A stretch of DNA of 52,257 nucleotides from the NCBI GenBank assembly GCA_030684355.1, contig JAUXTN010000070.1:1-52257 (forward strand), written 5' to 3'. Under the pieces are notes generated by a model. It saw nothing but the letters and a program-made list of their open reading frames with translations, made no database searches and was not told the DNA's origin. Below, piece by piece: positions 42,701 to 50,998 of this stretch. Position 1 is the first letter of the stretch. Each line of letters starts with the position of its first letter. The translations under genes were made by a program, and so were the position numbers. This DNA is from Pseudomonadota bacterium (lineage in GTDB: Bacteria > Myxococcota_A > UBA796 > SXON01).

Positions 42701-44414
42701 GCCCCAGGACGCGGCAGCTCAAGAGGAACGTGTCACACACCATCGTGCCACCGTCCGGCGCGCACGCGACGAGCCCGACCAGACCGTAGTCGCCGAAGCG
42801 ATCCTTCACGCGGACGCGGGACAACACCCGGCCGGGCCGGTCGAGGAGCGCCTGGAGCTCGGCCTCGGTGCACACCCGCCTGTTCGCGTTGAACTGGTTG
42901 GTGCGGTGCGTCAGTTGCGCGGCGCGCGGCCACTCGTCGGCGGCCACGGGCGCGATGTCCACGGCGAGCTCGAGGCGCGCGAGGAAGGCCTCGAAGCCCC
43001 CCTCGCCGGATGCCAGGGCCTCCGCCGCCAGGGCGGTACGCTCCTGGTTCTGCTGGTACATCTCCGTGCGGCGGCGGTCCTCGTCGGTGACCAGGGCGGT
43101 GTCGAACGCCCAGTGATGGGCGAGGAAGGAGGGGATCCGCGCGGGGTCCTCCGGCAGTTGGACCGCGAGCACGCCGGGGAGCGCGTGGCGCACCTCGGCG
43201 CACTCCATCGCGCTGTCGTCGAGGAACACGAAGCTGTCGAGGCCGAGGCCGAGCTCCTCGGCGAGCGCCCGGAGGTTCTCCGACTTGCGCTCCCAGTTGA
43301 CACGCCACGCCACGACGTGCTCGCGCCGGAGCGGCATCTCCGGGTGCGCGTCGAACACGCGCCAGACGTCGGCCTCCTCGTTCTTGCTGCAGAGGCACAC
43401 GAGCTTGCCGGCGCGCTGCTGCTCGACCAGGAAGGACTGCAGCGCCGCGTAGGGCCCGTCGACGCGCACGCCGTTCGGACCGTCCTCTCCCACGACGCCG
43501 CCCCAGAGCGTGTTGTCGCAGTCGGCGACGATCACCTTCGCGGGCGGGGTGAGCACCGCCGCGACACGACGTGCCACGGCCGTGCCGATCGCGGCGTAGG
43601 CGGTGGGTGTGTAGGGGATGTGGCCGAGCCGGTCGCGCGCCTCGTCGAGGACGCGTTGCACGGGAAATTGCTCCTCGACGTGCCGCAGGTCGAGGACGTG
43701 CACGCCCGGAAGCCGATGGGCGTCGTCGAGGATGCGCGCGGTGAGCGCGTTGAGGTGCTCGGAGAGCTGGAGCCGGCGCACCGCGCCGGGCGAGTGCGGC
43801 GCGGGGACGAGCACGAGCGGGAGGCGGCTCTTCGCCAGAAACGCGGCGAGCACCTCTCGGAATTCGTCGACGGTGCGCTCGATGGCTTCGAGCCCGACGT
43901 CCACGCCGTAGCGGAACCAGTCCTCGATGCGGAACAGGACCACGTGGACGCCCGCGGTCGCGAGATCAAAGCTGCTCCCCGGGCTCATGAGCTCCTGGAA
44001 CACGTTGTTGTAGCGGGCGAAGCGGATCTCCGGGTCGTGCCCGATCTGGCCGAGGAGGTAGCGCATCGCCTCCTCGAGCGGCTCGGCCGTGAACGTGGCG
44101 GCGACGTGGATGGGCAGGCGCTGCTCGCTGGAGGCGCGCGCGACGCGGTTGGCCCGCATGCGCAGGAGCGTTTCACACATCGCGTCGAGCGTCGGGAACT
44201 CGTAGAGCAAGGTCGCCTCGAGCTCGATCTCGAGCACCTTCTCGAGCTCGCCGCAGAGCCGCACGACGTGGACGGAGCTGATGCCGAGATCCGCGAGCGA
44301 CATGCCGAAATCGATGCGGGTGTAGCCCACGTCGGAGGACTTGGAGAGCTCGTGGTGGAGCCAGTCGCGGAAGCCGGCGACGCTGTCGCGCGCGGTGGAG
44401 ATGAGGGTGCTCAT
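39783..44414 (-). CDS. ACP-FkbH-PCP-thioester reductase-lipocalin-like megasynthase
   Basis: This 1543-residue protein has five parts. (1) An acyl carrier domain, about 15-90, has S47 in LGISSV. (2) An FkbH-type region, about 100-620, has a HAD active site, VIVADCDNTLWGG (D298, D300), then CSKNEEADVW and VFLDDSAME; its C-terminal GNAT-like part includes LTHRTNQFNANRR. (3) A second carrier domain, about 700-780, has S740 in FELGGDS. (4) A Lys2-type thioester reductase, about 815-1190, has VLLTGATGYIG and Y986/K990 in YEQTK. (5) A C-terminal domain, about 1215-1543, is rich in aromatic strands (HLKAWSWAHCGEF) and resembles lipocalin-like AttH/CrtC proteins. FkbH enzymes load a glyceryl unit from 1,3-bisphosphoglycerate onto a carrier. 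There is no ketosynthase or condensation domain. The ATG overlaps the upstream stop. Confidence 0.88.
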   Translation of the reverse strand: MSTLISTARDSVAGFRDWLHHELSKSSDVGYTRIDFGMSLADLGISSVHVVRLCGELEKVLEIELEATLLYEFPTLDAMCETLLRMRANRVARASSEQRLPIHVAATFTAEPLEEAMRYLLGQIGHDPEIRFARYNNVFQELMSPGSSFDLATAGVHVVLFRIEDWFRYGVDVGLEAIERTVDEFREVLAAFLAKSRLPLVLVPAPHSPGAVRRLQLSEHLNALTARILDDAHRLPGVHVLDLRHVEEQFPVQRVLDEARDRLGHIPYTPTAYAAIGTAVARRVAAVLTPPAKVIVADCDNTLWGGVVGEDGPNGVRVDGPYAALQSFLVEQQRAGKLVCLCSKNEEADVWRVFDAHPEMPLRREHVVAWRVNWERKSENLRALAEELGLGLDSFVFLDDSAMECAEVRHALPGVLAVQLPEDPARIPSFLAHHWAFDTALVTDEDRRRTEMYQQNQERTALAAEALASGEGGFEAFLARLELAVDIAPVAADEWPRAAQLTHRTNQFNANRRVCTEAELQALLDRPGRVLSRVRVKDRFGDYGLVGLVACAPDGGTMVCDTFLLSCRVLGRRVEHAMVRAVADAARAAGRDEVVLRFTQAARNQVAQGFYEGLGMCPVSETEGEVRFAVADAETLLATAGLAGGREPREAASESVATPVVSSRARAGEGYATIAALGTDLDALQAAVAQSSRIHRPDLATEYVTPRSSWEKKIVSIWREVLRIDRVGVDDNFFELGGDSIRAAEAFARMWDLGVPESVSLQTIPEPTVASLAHAIEEVKAGRAPTLLADQFRLADEGRLADDIRHEGYDVRSYDRPMRSVLLTGATGYIGVYVLAELMQQTDARVICLVRAATPEDGRQRIVAHLRRYDLLDGVDLDRVDIVLGDLLEDRFGFSPAQFAALAARIDTIVHAACWVNFVYPYHHLKPTNVDSTETVLRLAIADLPNPIQVHFVSTLGVVMSTGYARDGLVRETDPLLHADDLLNGYEQTKYASDKMVWTAFTERGIPGAIYRPGMVGGLSSGHYTKLDEFLPQMLKGCIQLGSWPMLDTLWEMAPIDFVSKAIVHIATRPTNLNRAYFVLHPSSVAVAAIIEWHRSQGYRMRALPWAVWKREFLNLGTERLRKNALFPFVDFIRGLSEEQIFFPPTEKTAFHAAIADMPHEQVPALELLARYTRYFIRCGYYENLPSGPQSRPAYGLRAQAAPATNIGDVVDDRVRFDKETVNATEAYYVLWTDPVHQRSMVVRYVIHNGPIEEARIAEVWAWFRDRARSEYDVAIRQRYPVGRAEPLNEPDVRLRIGPSGYSDSRTWGRVTGPNGTVEWDFDMDKSSGVGVERVVGMEAYELYPSFRSNGVRHRLSGHVTVNGERYEIRDQIASDGHYWNTRHLKAWSWAHCGEFEGDPEFLVEAIASRFNQWSQPTTWATFVYRGQMYRTNLVEALYYNRETHADLTSWTFQAERGTLRFVVRVRANPEDQTLIVHPLPDDEYLYTHITYNGDMEVDIERKEGGRWWKAETRVARGTASFEVTRMERNRDVRREFRIVRSK

Positions 44415-47400
44415 GGGCGGTTCCGTGCGGGAGTGGGGAGGAAGCCTTGGGACTGGAGCCAGCCCGCCATGCGGGCGGGGTCGACGGGGGGGCAGGGGCA
44501 TGCGCCGGCGGGGTCGACCTGGAGGGGGAGGCCGTCGAGGAGCTCGAGCAGGGTCAGGGGCGCACCGCCGGGGCGCTCGAGCAGGAACGGGTGGACGGGG
44601 AAGAGCGCGTTGTCCGCAGGTAGGTCCGTACGGATGCGATCCAGCCAGCGGGGCAGCGGCTCCGGGCGGAGCGGGTGCCCGAGCGCGGCGTAGGTCGCCA
44701 GGAGCGCCTGGAGCGTCGTCGGCGCGGCGGTCGTCCAGTGGTAGGGATCCAACGTGGATTGGATCGGCCGGCCCACCTGGGCGGCGATGCCCGCCGCGAC
44801 GTGGTCCACCGCGACGAGGTCGAGCTCGATGTCGGCCTCCGGGTAGACGCCCAGCTCGACACACCCCTTGAGGAACCGGCACAAGAAGTCGTCGCGGTGC
44901 GCCTGTCCGGTGGCGCTCGCGCCGACGATCACGCCCGGTCGGTGCACGGCGACGGGCACCGCGTAGGCGCTCGCCACCCGGAGCAGCGTCTCCGCGACCC
45001 ACTTGGTCTGGGCGTAGCCGCTGTAGAGGAACTCGGGCTCCAGCACCCGGTCGCTGCCGAGGATGCGCCGCTGCTCGCGGCGGTTGCGCGTGTTGAACAC
45101 GGCCGTCGTCGACACGAAGTGCACGGGCCGCGCCACGGCGCCCGCGAGCGCGAGGTCGAGGATCGGCAGGACGGGATCGACGTTGGAGGGGCGGAGGGCC
45201 GGATACGGGGCGACGAAGTTCACGTCGGCGGCGTTGTGGACGAGGACGCCGACGTCTCCCAACGCGTTCCATTGGTCGTCGGAGAGCCCGAAGCGCGGGA
45301 GCGTGAGGTCGCCGGGGATCGCGACCAACACGCCCTCCGCGGGCATGCCCGGCCCGCTCGCGAGCGCCTTGCGGAGCCGCGCCTCCCCCGCTGCCACGTC
45401 CACGGCGCGCACGAGGCACCGCACCTCGTGGCCCGCGCGGAGGAGCTCCGCGAGGATCCACGCGCCGAGAAAACCCGTGGCCCCGGTGAGGAACACCGGC
45501 CCGTCTCTTCCAGCCCCCGCGCCCTCGCGCACCGGGGGCCGCGTCGTCGGCATCCGTTCGACGACCGTGGCGACGAGATCGCGCCAGCCCGGCACGGCGG
45601 CCTCGGTCGGGGCGACCCCCTCCATCGTGTCGGCGAGCGTGTCCGCGAAGGCGACCAGCGTGCTCCCGTCGAAGAAGGGGGCGAAGGGCGGCTCGACGCC
45701 CGTGGCGAGGCGGAGCGCCGCCGCCGCGCGCGCCACGTCGAGGGAGGACAGACCGAGGTCGGCGATCGGCGTCTCGGCCGAGGGCGCGCCCGTCATCGCG
45801 ACGAGGCGCCCGCGGAGGGCCTCGCGGAGGGCCGGCCCGCGCAGGATCGCGAGCGACGCGTCGGGCGCCGGGATCACCGCGAGGCTCGTCTGTTCGACGG
45901 CCCACGCGGCCCAGCGCCCCTCGGCGGCGAGCCGGGCACACGCGTGCCGCGCCAGCTTCCGCGTGGGGGTGCGCGGGAGCGTGCCTGCAGGCACGAGGAA
46001 CATCGCCGCGACGGCGAGCCCGTGCCGCTCGGACACGGCGCGGCGCGTGCGGCGGGCCACCTCGACGCGGTCGTCGCCGTCGAGCTCGATCGCGAGGCCG
46101 AGGGCCTCCTCGCCCTGCTGGTCGACGGGGAACGCGGCCACCTCGCGCACGCCGAGGCCCGCCGTGGCGGCGGTCACCGTCGCCTCGAGGTCGGGCGGGG
46201 TGTGGTTCTTGCCCCGCACGATGAGGAGCTCCTTGTGGCGCCCGGTCACGAAGACCTCGCCGCCGTCCACCACCCCGAGATCGCCCGTGCGGAACCAGGG
46301 GCCGCTCCCGTCGGCCAGCGTGGCGGCGCACGACGCGGCGCTGCGCGCGGGATCGCCGGTGTAGGCGCGGATGACGCCGGGGCCGCGCGTCCAGAGCTCG
46401 CCGACGCGCCCGGGCGGGAGCGCGGCGCCACGCTCGGGGTCGACCACCACGACCTCGGTGCCGGGGAGCGGCGGCCCGTTGGAGAGGAGCTCGTGGGCGT
46501 CCGTCGCGCCGTCGCGGGCGAGGACGAAGCGGCCACGCGCGAGCGACGCGCGGTCGACCCGGCGGCGCAGCGGCACCTTCCCCTGCGGGATGCTCGTGCA
46601 GAGCGTCTCGGTGAGCCCGTAGTACGGGTGGAGGGACGCGGGCCGGAGCCCGCTCGGCGCGAACGCGCGGAGGAAGCGGTCGACCGTCGCGGTGCGTACG
46701 ACCTCTCCGCCGGAGACGAGGAGGTCGATCGGGGAGAGGTCGAGGGCCGCGGCCTGCTCGGGCCCGATCATCGAGGCGACGAGCGCGTAGGCGAAGTCCG
46801 GCGCCGCGGTGATCGTGGCGCGGACCTCGGAGAGCGCCTCGACCCACGCGAGCGGCCGCTGGAGGAACGCGGCGGGCGGCAGGTAGGTGCCGCGCGCGCC
46901 GAGCACGACGGGGAGGAGCCGCGTGTAGAGGCCGGCGACGTGCGCGTGGGGGAGCCACGTGCAGACCACGTCGCGGGAGGAGCGCCCGCACGCCGTCGCG
47001 AGGGCCTGCATGTTCTGGAGCAGGCTCTCGTGGCGGAGGATCGCGCCCTTCGGCGCCCCGGTCGAGCCGGACGTGTACAGGAGGATGGCGGGGGTGGCGC
47101 CGTCCCCGCCGGGGCCCTCGGAGGTTGACGCCGGAGCGCCCCCGTCCCCCGACACGGTCAGCTCGACCCACCGCAACGAGAGCCCGCGCGCCTCGAGCCC
47201 GGCGAGGAGCGGCGCGGCGACGCCCCGGCTCGCGAGGAGCACGCGCGCGCCGCAGTCCTTCGCGACGGCGGCGATCGTCGCGACGCCCGCCTCGTCCATC
47301 GGCGGGTAGAGGGGGACGGCGAAGGCGCCGGCCTCCCACGCCGCGAAGAGCCCGACCGGATGTTCGGCGCCGGGGCCCGCGACCACGAGCACGGGCGCGC

Positions 47401-47548
47401 CCCGCTCGTCGTGGAGCTGTCCCGCGAGGGCCCGCGCGGCGCCACGGAGCGCGTCCACGTCGAGCGCGGTCTCGACGCCGGCGAGGTCCCGGAAGGTGTA
47501 GAGGGGCCCGCTCGGGAGCGCGGCGAGGCGCGCGGAGAGGTGGTTCAC
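44411..47548 (-). CDS. Adenylation (FAAL-like)-ACP-thioester reductase protein
   Basis: This 1045-residue protein has three parts. An adenylation domain (about 1-560) has LLYTSGSTGAPKGAILR near 157-172, APDFAY near 249, YYGLTE near 309 and FRTGDLG near 419; its core region VRGKNHTPPDLEATV resembles fatty acyl-AMP ligases. A carrier domain (about 575-645) has S602 in LGLSSLD. A terminal thioester reductase (about 684-1040) has VFLTGATGFLGAWILAELL and YAQTKW. It should activate a carboxylic acid, probably a fatty acid, hold it on its own carrier and release it by NAD(P)H reduction as an aldehyde or alcohol. This layout is related to carboxylic acid reductases. The GTG start and the stop both overlap neighbours by four bases. 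Confidence 0.9.
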   Translation of the reverse strand: MNHLSARLAALPSGPLYTFRDLAGVETALDVDALRGAARALAGQLHDERGAPVLVVAGPGAEHPVGLFAAWEAGAFAVPLYPPMDEAGVATIAAVAKDCGARVLLASRGVAAPLLAGLEARGLSLRWVELTVSGDGGAPASTSEGPGGDGATPAILLYTSGSTGAPKGAILRHESLLQNMQALATACGRSSRDVVCTWLPHAHVAGLYTRLLPVVLGARGTYLPPAAFLQRPLAWVEALSEVRATITAAPDFAYALVASMIGPEQAAALDLSPIDLLVSGGEVVRTATVDRFLRAFAPSGLRPASLHPYYGLTETLCTSIPQGKVPLRRRVDRASLARGRFVLARDGATDAHELLSNGPPLPGTEVVVVDPERGAALPPGRVGELWTRGPGVIRAYTGDPARSAASCAATLADGSGPWFRTGDLGVVDGGEVFVTGRHKELLIVRGKNHTPPDLEATVTAATAGLGVREVAAFPVDQQGEEALGLAIELDGDDRVEVARRTRRAVSERHGLAVAAMFLVPAGTLPRTPTRKLARHACARLAAEGRWAAWAVEQTSLAVIPAPDASLAILRGPALREALRGRLVAMTGAPSAETPIADLGLSSLDVARAAAALRLATGVEPPFAPFFDGSTLVAFADTLADTMEGVAPTEAAVPGWRDLVATVVERMPTTRPPVREGAGAGRDGPVFLTGATGFLGAWILAELLRAGHEVRCLVRAVDVAAGEARLRKALASGPGMPAEGVLVAIPGDLTLPRFGLSDDQWNALGDVGVLVHNAADVNFVAPYPALRPSNVDPVLPILDLALAGAVARPVHFVSTTAVFNTRNRREQRRILGSDRVLEPEFLYSGYAQTKWVAETLLRVASAYAVPVAVHRPGVIVGASATGQAHRDDFLCRFLKGCVELGVYPEADIELDLVAVDHVAAGIAAQVGRPIQSTLDPYHWTTAAPTTLQALLATYAALGHPLRPEPLPRWLDRIRTDLPADNALFPVHPFLLERPGGAPLTLLELLDGLPLQVDPAGACPCPPVDPARMAGWLQSQGFLPTPARNRP

Positions 47549-49314
47549 GCGACCCCCCGGAACGCCCGTTCGGCCCAGAGCTCGCGGCACTTCGCGCGCT
47601 GGATCTTCCCGCTTGTCGTCTTGGGGACCTGCCCCTGGACGACGAGGTGCACGTCGTGGAGCGCGAGCTCGTGGCGCTCGGCGACGGCGCGCAGGATGGC
47701 CGCCGGCGCCGCGGCGATCTCGGCGGGCGTGGCGTCGCGCCGCACCTCCGCCACCACGACGGCGACCTCGGTGTCGCCGCGCTCCACCCCGAACGCGGCG
47801 ACGAAGTTGCGCCGCACGGCGGGGCTCGCCTCCTCCACCGTGAGCTCGACGTCCTGGGGGTAGTGGTTCTTCCCCGCGACGATGACGAGGTCCTTGCTGC
47901 GCCCGGTGATCGTGAGGTTCCCGGCCGCGTCGACGAAACCGAGGTCGCCGGTGCGGGCGTAGCGCCGGGCCCCACCCTCCCCGCGGAGGCGCGCGTCGAA
48001 GACGTCGCGGCTGTCGAGCTTCCAGTAGGTCTCGGGGAAGTGGTCGCAGCCCGTCCAGACCTCGCCGATGGTGTCCGGCGGGAGCGCGACGCCCTCGGTG
48101 CCCGCGGGGGTCTCCCGGTCGACGATGCGCAGGGCGAGCCCCGGCAGCGCGGGGCCGCTGCTCACGAGCACGCGGGCGTCTGCAGCGCGGCTGTCCACCA
48201 CGCGCCCGGCGGCAAGCGCGTCCGGATCGACGGCGCGACGGACGTGCGGCCTCCCGCGCGGCGTGAGGGCCACCCCGACCGTGGCCTCGGCGAGCCCGTA
48301 CCCGGGCTGCATCGCCTCGGGGCGGAACCCGTAGGGCCCGAACTTCGCGACGAAGCGGTCGATGGTGCCGGCGCGGACGGGCTCCGCGGCATTGAGCGCC
48401 TGGGCCCAGCAGGAGAGGTCGAGCCCGGGGATGCCGGCGGGATCGACCACGTCGGCGCACAGGTCGTACGCGAAGTTGGGCCCGCCCGACACGGTGATGC
48501 GGTGGTCGCTGACGGCCTGGAGCCACCGCTCGGGCGCCTTCACGAACGCGGCCGGGCTGGTGATCGCGACGGGGAAGCCGGTGTAGAGCGGCTGGAGCGC
48601 GCCGAGGATGAGCCCGAGGTCGTGGAAGAGGGGCATCCAGCAGAGCGCGCGGTCGTCGGGGCCGAGCGCCATGGCGCGCCCGAAGCTCTCGCCCTGCCAC
48701 ACGAGGTCGGCGTGGCGGACCACCACGCCCTTCGGGGCCGACGTGGAGCCCGACGTGTACTGGAGGAACGCGATGTCCGAACCGTCCGGGTAGTGGTCGT
48801 CCCAGGCGGCCGCCGCCGCGTCGCCGACCTCGTCCGCGAGGAGCCACCGCGCCCCGGGCAGGACTGCGTCGAGCTCGGGGGCGCAGCGCGCGTGCAGATC
48901 GCGGGTGGTGAGGATGCGCGTCGCGCCGCAGTCCTGGAGCACCCGGGCCAGCCGCGCGAGGTGGCGCGCGTGGGCCAGGGGCGGCATCGGCACGGCGATG
49001 GCGCCGGCGTAGGCGCACGCGAGGAACGACACCAGGTAGAGCGGGTCGTTCTCCTGGAGGAGCACCACCGGCTCGCCCCGGGCGCCGGCGTCCTGGAGGA
49101 GCGCCGCCAGCGCACGGATCCGGCGGTCCATCCGCGCCCACGAGTAGCGCGGGCCGACCTCGGCGAGCTTGGGGAGCCCGTACACCGCGAGGCGGTCGGG
49201 CTGCGACTCGGCGCGCGTCCGGACGAGGTCGACGTAGCTCGTCCATGGCAGGCGGAACGCGGGGCGGCGCTGGACCGCCGGCACGTAGCGGCTCGGCATC
49301 GACGCGGGGATCAT
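47545..49314 (-). CDS. Fatty acyl-AMP ligase (FAAL)
   Basis: This 589-residue stand-alone FAAL has LQYTSGSTSAPKGVVVRH near 184-201, ALCWMPLFHDLGLILGALQP near 225, SGGPNFAYDL near 272 and PGYGLAEATVGVAL near 335. ARTGDLGFV near 450, then IVAGKNHYPQDVE, and the C-terminal catalytic lysine region VPKTTSGKIQR follow. FAALs form acyl-adenylates from fatty acids and pass them directly to carrier proteins rather than to CoA. Likely acceptors are the carrier domains of the two following proteins. The ATG at 49314 has GGAG 5 nt upstream and lies 17 nt after the predicted sigma54 start point. It is the first gene of the five-gene lipid cluster and overlaps the next gene by GTGA. Confidence 0.92.
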   Translation of the reverse strand: MIPASMPSRYVPAVQRRPAFRLPWTSYVDLVRTRAESQPDRLAVYGLPKLAEVGPRYSWARMDRRIRALAALLQDAGARGEPVVLLQENDPLYLVSFLACAYAGAIAVPMPPLAHARHLARLARVLQDCGATRILTTRDLHARCAPELDAVLPGARWLLADEVGDAAAAAWDDHYPDGSDIAFLQYTSGSTSAPKGVVVRHADLVWQGESFGRAMALGPDDRALCWMPLFHDLGLILGALQPLYTGFPVAITSPAAFVKAPERWLQAVSDHRITVSGGPNFAYDLCADVVDPAGIPGLDLSCWAQALNAAEPVRAGTIDRFVAKFGPYGFRPEAMQPGYGLAEATVGVALTPRGRPHVRRAVDPDALAAGRVVDSRAADARVLVSSGPALPGLALRIVDRETPAGTEGVALPPDTIGEVWTGCDHFPETYWKLDSRDVFDARLRGEGGARRYARTGDLGFVDAAGNLTITGRSKDLVIVAGKNHYPQDVELTVEEASPAVRRNFVAAFGVERGDTEVAVVVAEVRRDATPAEIAAAPAAILRAVAERHELALHDVHLVVQGQVPKTTSGKIQRAKCRELWAERAFRGVA

Positions 49315-49341
49315 GCGGGCTCCGGGGATGAGCGCCGCTCC

Positions 49342-49357
49342 TGCACACGCCGGGCCA
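49342..49357 (-). promoter_or_regulatory. -24/-12 sigma54 promoter of the lipid cluster
   Basis: On the minus strand the sequence is TGGCCCGGCGTGTGCA, against the consensus TGGCACGRNNNTTGCW. It has GG and GC separated by exactly 10 nt and matches 11 of 13 specified positions. Transcription would start near 49331, 17 nt before the FAAL ATG. Confidence 0.65.
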
Positions 49358-49406
49358 GGCGATCGATCGGCGTTCGACCGTGATCAGGCGCGCGCGGGGC
49401 CTCCCG

Positions 49407-49450
49407 GGAACCGTTCCGACGCGCCGCGGGAACGGTTCAGGGAACGGTTC
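49407..49450. promoter_or_regulatory. Three enhancer-like GGAACSGTTC sites
   Basis: GGAACCGTTC (49407-49416), GGAACGGTTC (49429-49438) and GGAACGGTTC (49441-49450). Their GAACSGTTC cores are near-palindromic and spaced 22 and 12 bp apart, about two and one helical turns. They lie about -76 to -119 from the predicted sigma54 start, the usual place for activator binding. Confidence 0.65.
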
Positions 49451-49485
49451 GAGGGCTCAGCACCATCCGATGGTGGGGGGGCGTT

Positions 49486-49507
49486 GCGGGGGGGCCCGCC
49501 CCCCCGC
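49486..49507 (-). terminator. GC hairpin after the sigma54 activator gene
   Basis: GCGGGGGGG (49486-49494), 4-nt loop, CCCCCCCGC (49499-49507). It lies 27 nt beyond the activator stop and before the enhancer-like sites, without a T-tract. It would separate activator transcription from the lipid cluster promoter. Confidence 0.5.
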
Positions 49508-49533
49508 CCCAGGAAGACGAGCGACCAATGCCC

Positions 49534-50964
49534 TCAGATCCCGAGCGCGCGCATCCGGAGCCGCAACGCGCGGGGGGAGACCCGGAGGGCCGCGGAGACC
49601 GCCGCGAGGTCGCTGCCCTGGATCGCGAGGGCCGCGCGGAGGGCCGCCTCGTCGAGGTCCTGGCCACGCGGGATGCCGGCGGCGGCCATGTGGGCGTAGA
49701 GCGTGGTCTTGGAGATGCCGAGGACGGACGCCGTCAGATCGACGGCGTAGGCGTTGGCCGCGAGCGTCGCGAGCACCACGTCGGGGGTCGGCGCCACCTC
49801 GACGGTCCCGGGCGCCGCGCGTGGTGCCGGCTGCACCGTCGTGAGCGTCGTCGTGAGCGTCGAGCGCACGGTAGCCTCGTCGGAGACGGCGAGGCGCGCG
49901 ATGCAGGCGCGGAGCTCGCGTGTGTTGCCGGGCCAGGGGTGCGCGACGAGCGCGTCCATCAGCGCGAAGGAGAGGGGGCGATCCGCGAAGCGGGCGGCCT
50001 GGACGGCGATGTCCACGGGGCGCTCGCGGAGGGGGGGGATGCGGAGCAGGTGGACGGCGAGGCGGTGGAGCAGCGCCGGGCGGAAGCGGCGGGCGGCGAC
50101 GGCGGCGTCGAGGTCGGCGTCGGTGGCGGCCACGAGGCGCACGTCCACGCGGCGGGCGCGACCGCCGACGGGCTGGATCTCGGCCACGTCGAGCGCGCGG
50201 AGGAGCAGCGGCTGGAGGGGGTCGGGGAGCTCGCCCATCTCGTCGAGGAAGAGCGTGCCGCCCTCGGCCCCGCCGAAGTAGCCCCCGTGGGAACGGACCG
50301 CGCCGGTGAAGGCGCCCGCGACATGGCCGAAGAGCTGGCTCGCGGCCGTCTCCGGGGGGATGGCGGCCACGTTGACCGACACGAGGGGGCCGCGGGCGCG
50401 GGGGCCGAGCGCATGGAGGGCGCGGGCGGCCATCTCCTTGCCGCTCCCCGTCTCGCCGAGGAGGAGCACGGGGTCCCGGAGCGGGGCGAGGCGGGCGATC
50501 GCGCGGCGGAGGGCGCCCATCGCGACGCTCGCGCCGACGAGGCCGTGCTCGTCGAGGGGCAGGGCGGGCTCGTCGGAGAGCTCCACCCACACGAGGAGGC
50601 GGCGGGCGAGGCCGATGCGGACGCCGCGCACGAGCGCCTCGGGGCCGATCCGCTGCCCCGGGGAGCCCGGCGCGCCGTCGACGGTGAACGAGACGGTCGG
50701 GGTGGAGGGCCAGAGGCCGAGGTGGCCGCGATCAAGGCGGAGTTCCAGCGGGGAGCGGGAGAGGTGTGCGTCGCCGGGGGTGCCGCCGGGGAAGGGGGGA
50801 CTGTTGCGCCCGATCGCGACGCCGCGGGTGCTGGGCGGGAGGAGGAGCGTCTCGCCGATCCGGGCGGGGTCGGGGTGCCAGAGGAGGGTCAGGCGCAGCC
50901 CCGCGCGCGGGGCGTCGGGGTCGGCGCCCTCGTCCTCCGGGAGGGTGGTCCGGTCGTTGAGCAT
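49534..50964 (-). CDS. FHA-domain sigma54-dependent transcription activator
   Basis: This 476-residue protein has three parts. An N-terminal FHA-like domain (about 20-130) has VAIGRNS, HLSRSPLELR and VDGAPGS. A sigma54-interacting AAA+ domain (about 140-370) has Walker A LLGETGSGKE (169-177), GAFTGA (217-222), Walker B GGTLFLDEMGEL (236-245) and a late PWPGNTREL. A C-terminal Fis-type helix-turn-helix has SVLGISKTTLYAHM, with a second helical segment after it. The GAFTGA loop is intact, so it can remodel sigma54 polymerase. FHA domains read phosphothreonine, so a Ser/Thr kinase is the expected input. The nearest sigma54 promoter and enhancer-like repeats lie directly downstream, in front of the FAAL gene. 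Its ATG is 34 bp from the preceding TPR-like gene. Confidence 0.9.
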   Translation of the reverse strand: MLNDRTTLPEDEGADPDAPRAGLRLTLLWHPDPARIGETLLLPPSTRGVAIGRNSPPFPGGTPGDAHLSRSPLELRLDRGHLGLWPSTPTVSFTVDGAPGSPGQRIGPEALVRGVRIGLARRLLVWVELSDEPALPLDEHGLVGASVAMGALRRAIARLAPLRDPVLLLGETGSGKEMAARALHALGPRARGPLVSVNVAAIPPETAASQLFGHVAGAFTGAVRSHGGYFGGAEGGTLFLDEMGELPDPLQPLLLRALDVAEIQPVGGRARRVDVRLVAATDADLDAAVAARRFRPALLHRLAVHLLRIPPLRERPVDIAVQAARFADRPLSFALMDALVAHPWPGNTRELRACIARLAVSDEATVRSTLTTTLTTVQPAPRAAPGTVEVAPTPDVVLATLAANAYAVDLTASVLGISKTTLYAHMAAAGIPRGQDLDEAALRAALAIQGSDLAAVSAALRVSPRALRLRMRALGI

Positions 50965-50998
50965 GGCGCGTTCTACCAGACGTGGAGCCGCTCTCCCG

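Noticed and set aside
39783..47975. One continuous open frame of about 2730 codons on the minus strand
   Set aside because: Only the part from ATG 44414 downstream is protein-like. Upstream it is an out-of-frame reading of the adenylation-reductase and FAAL genes.
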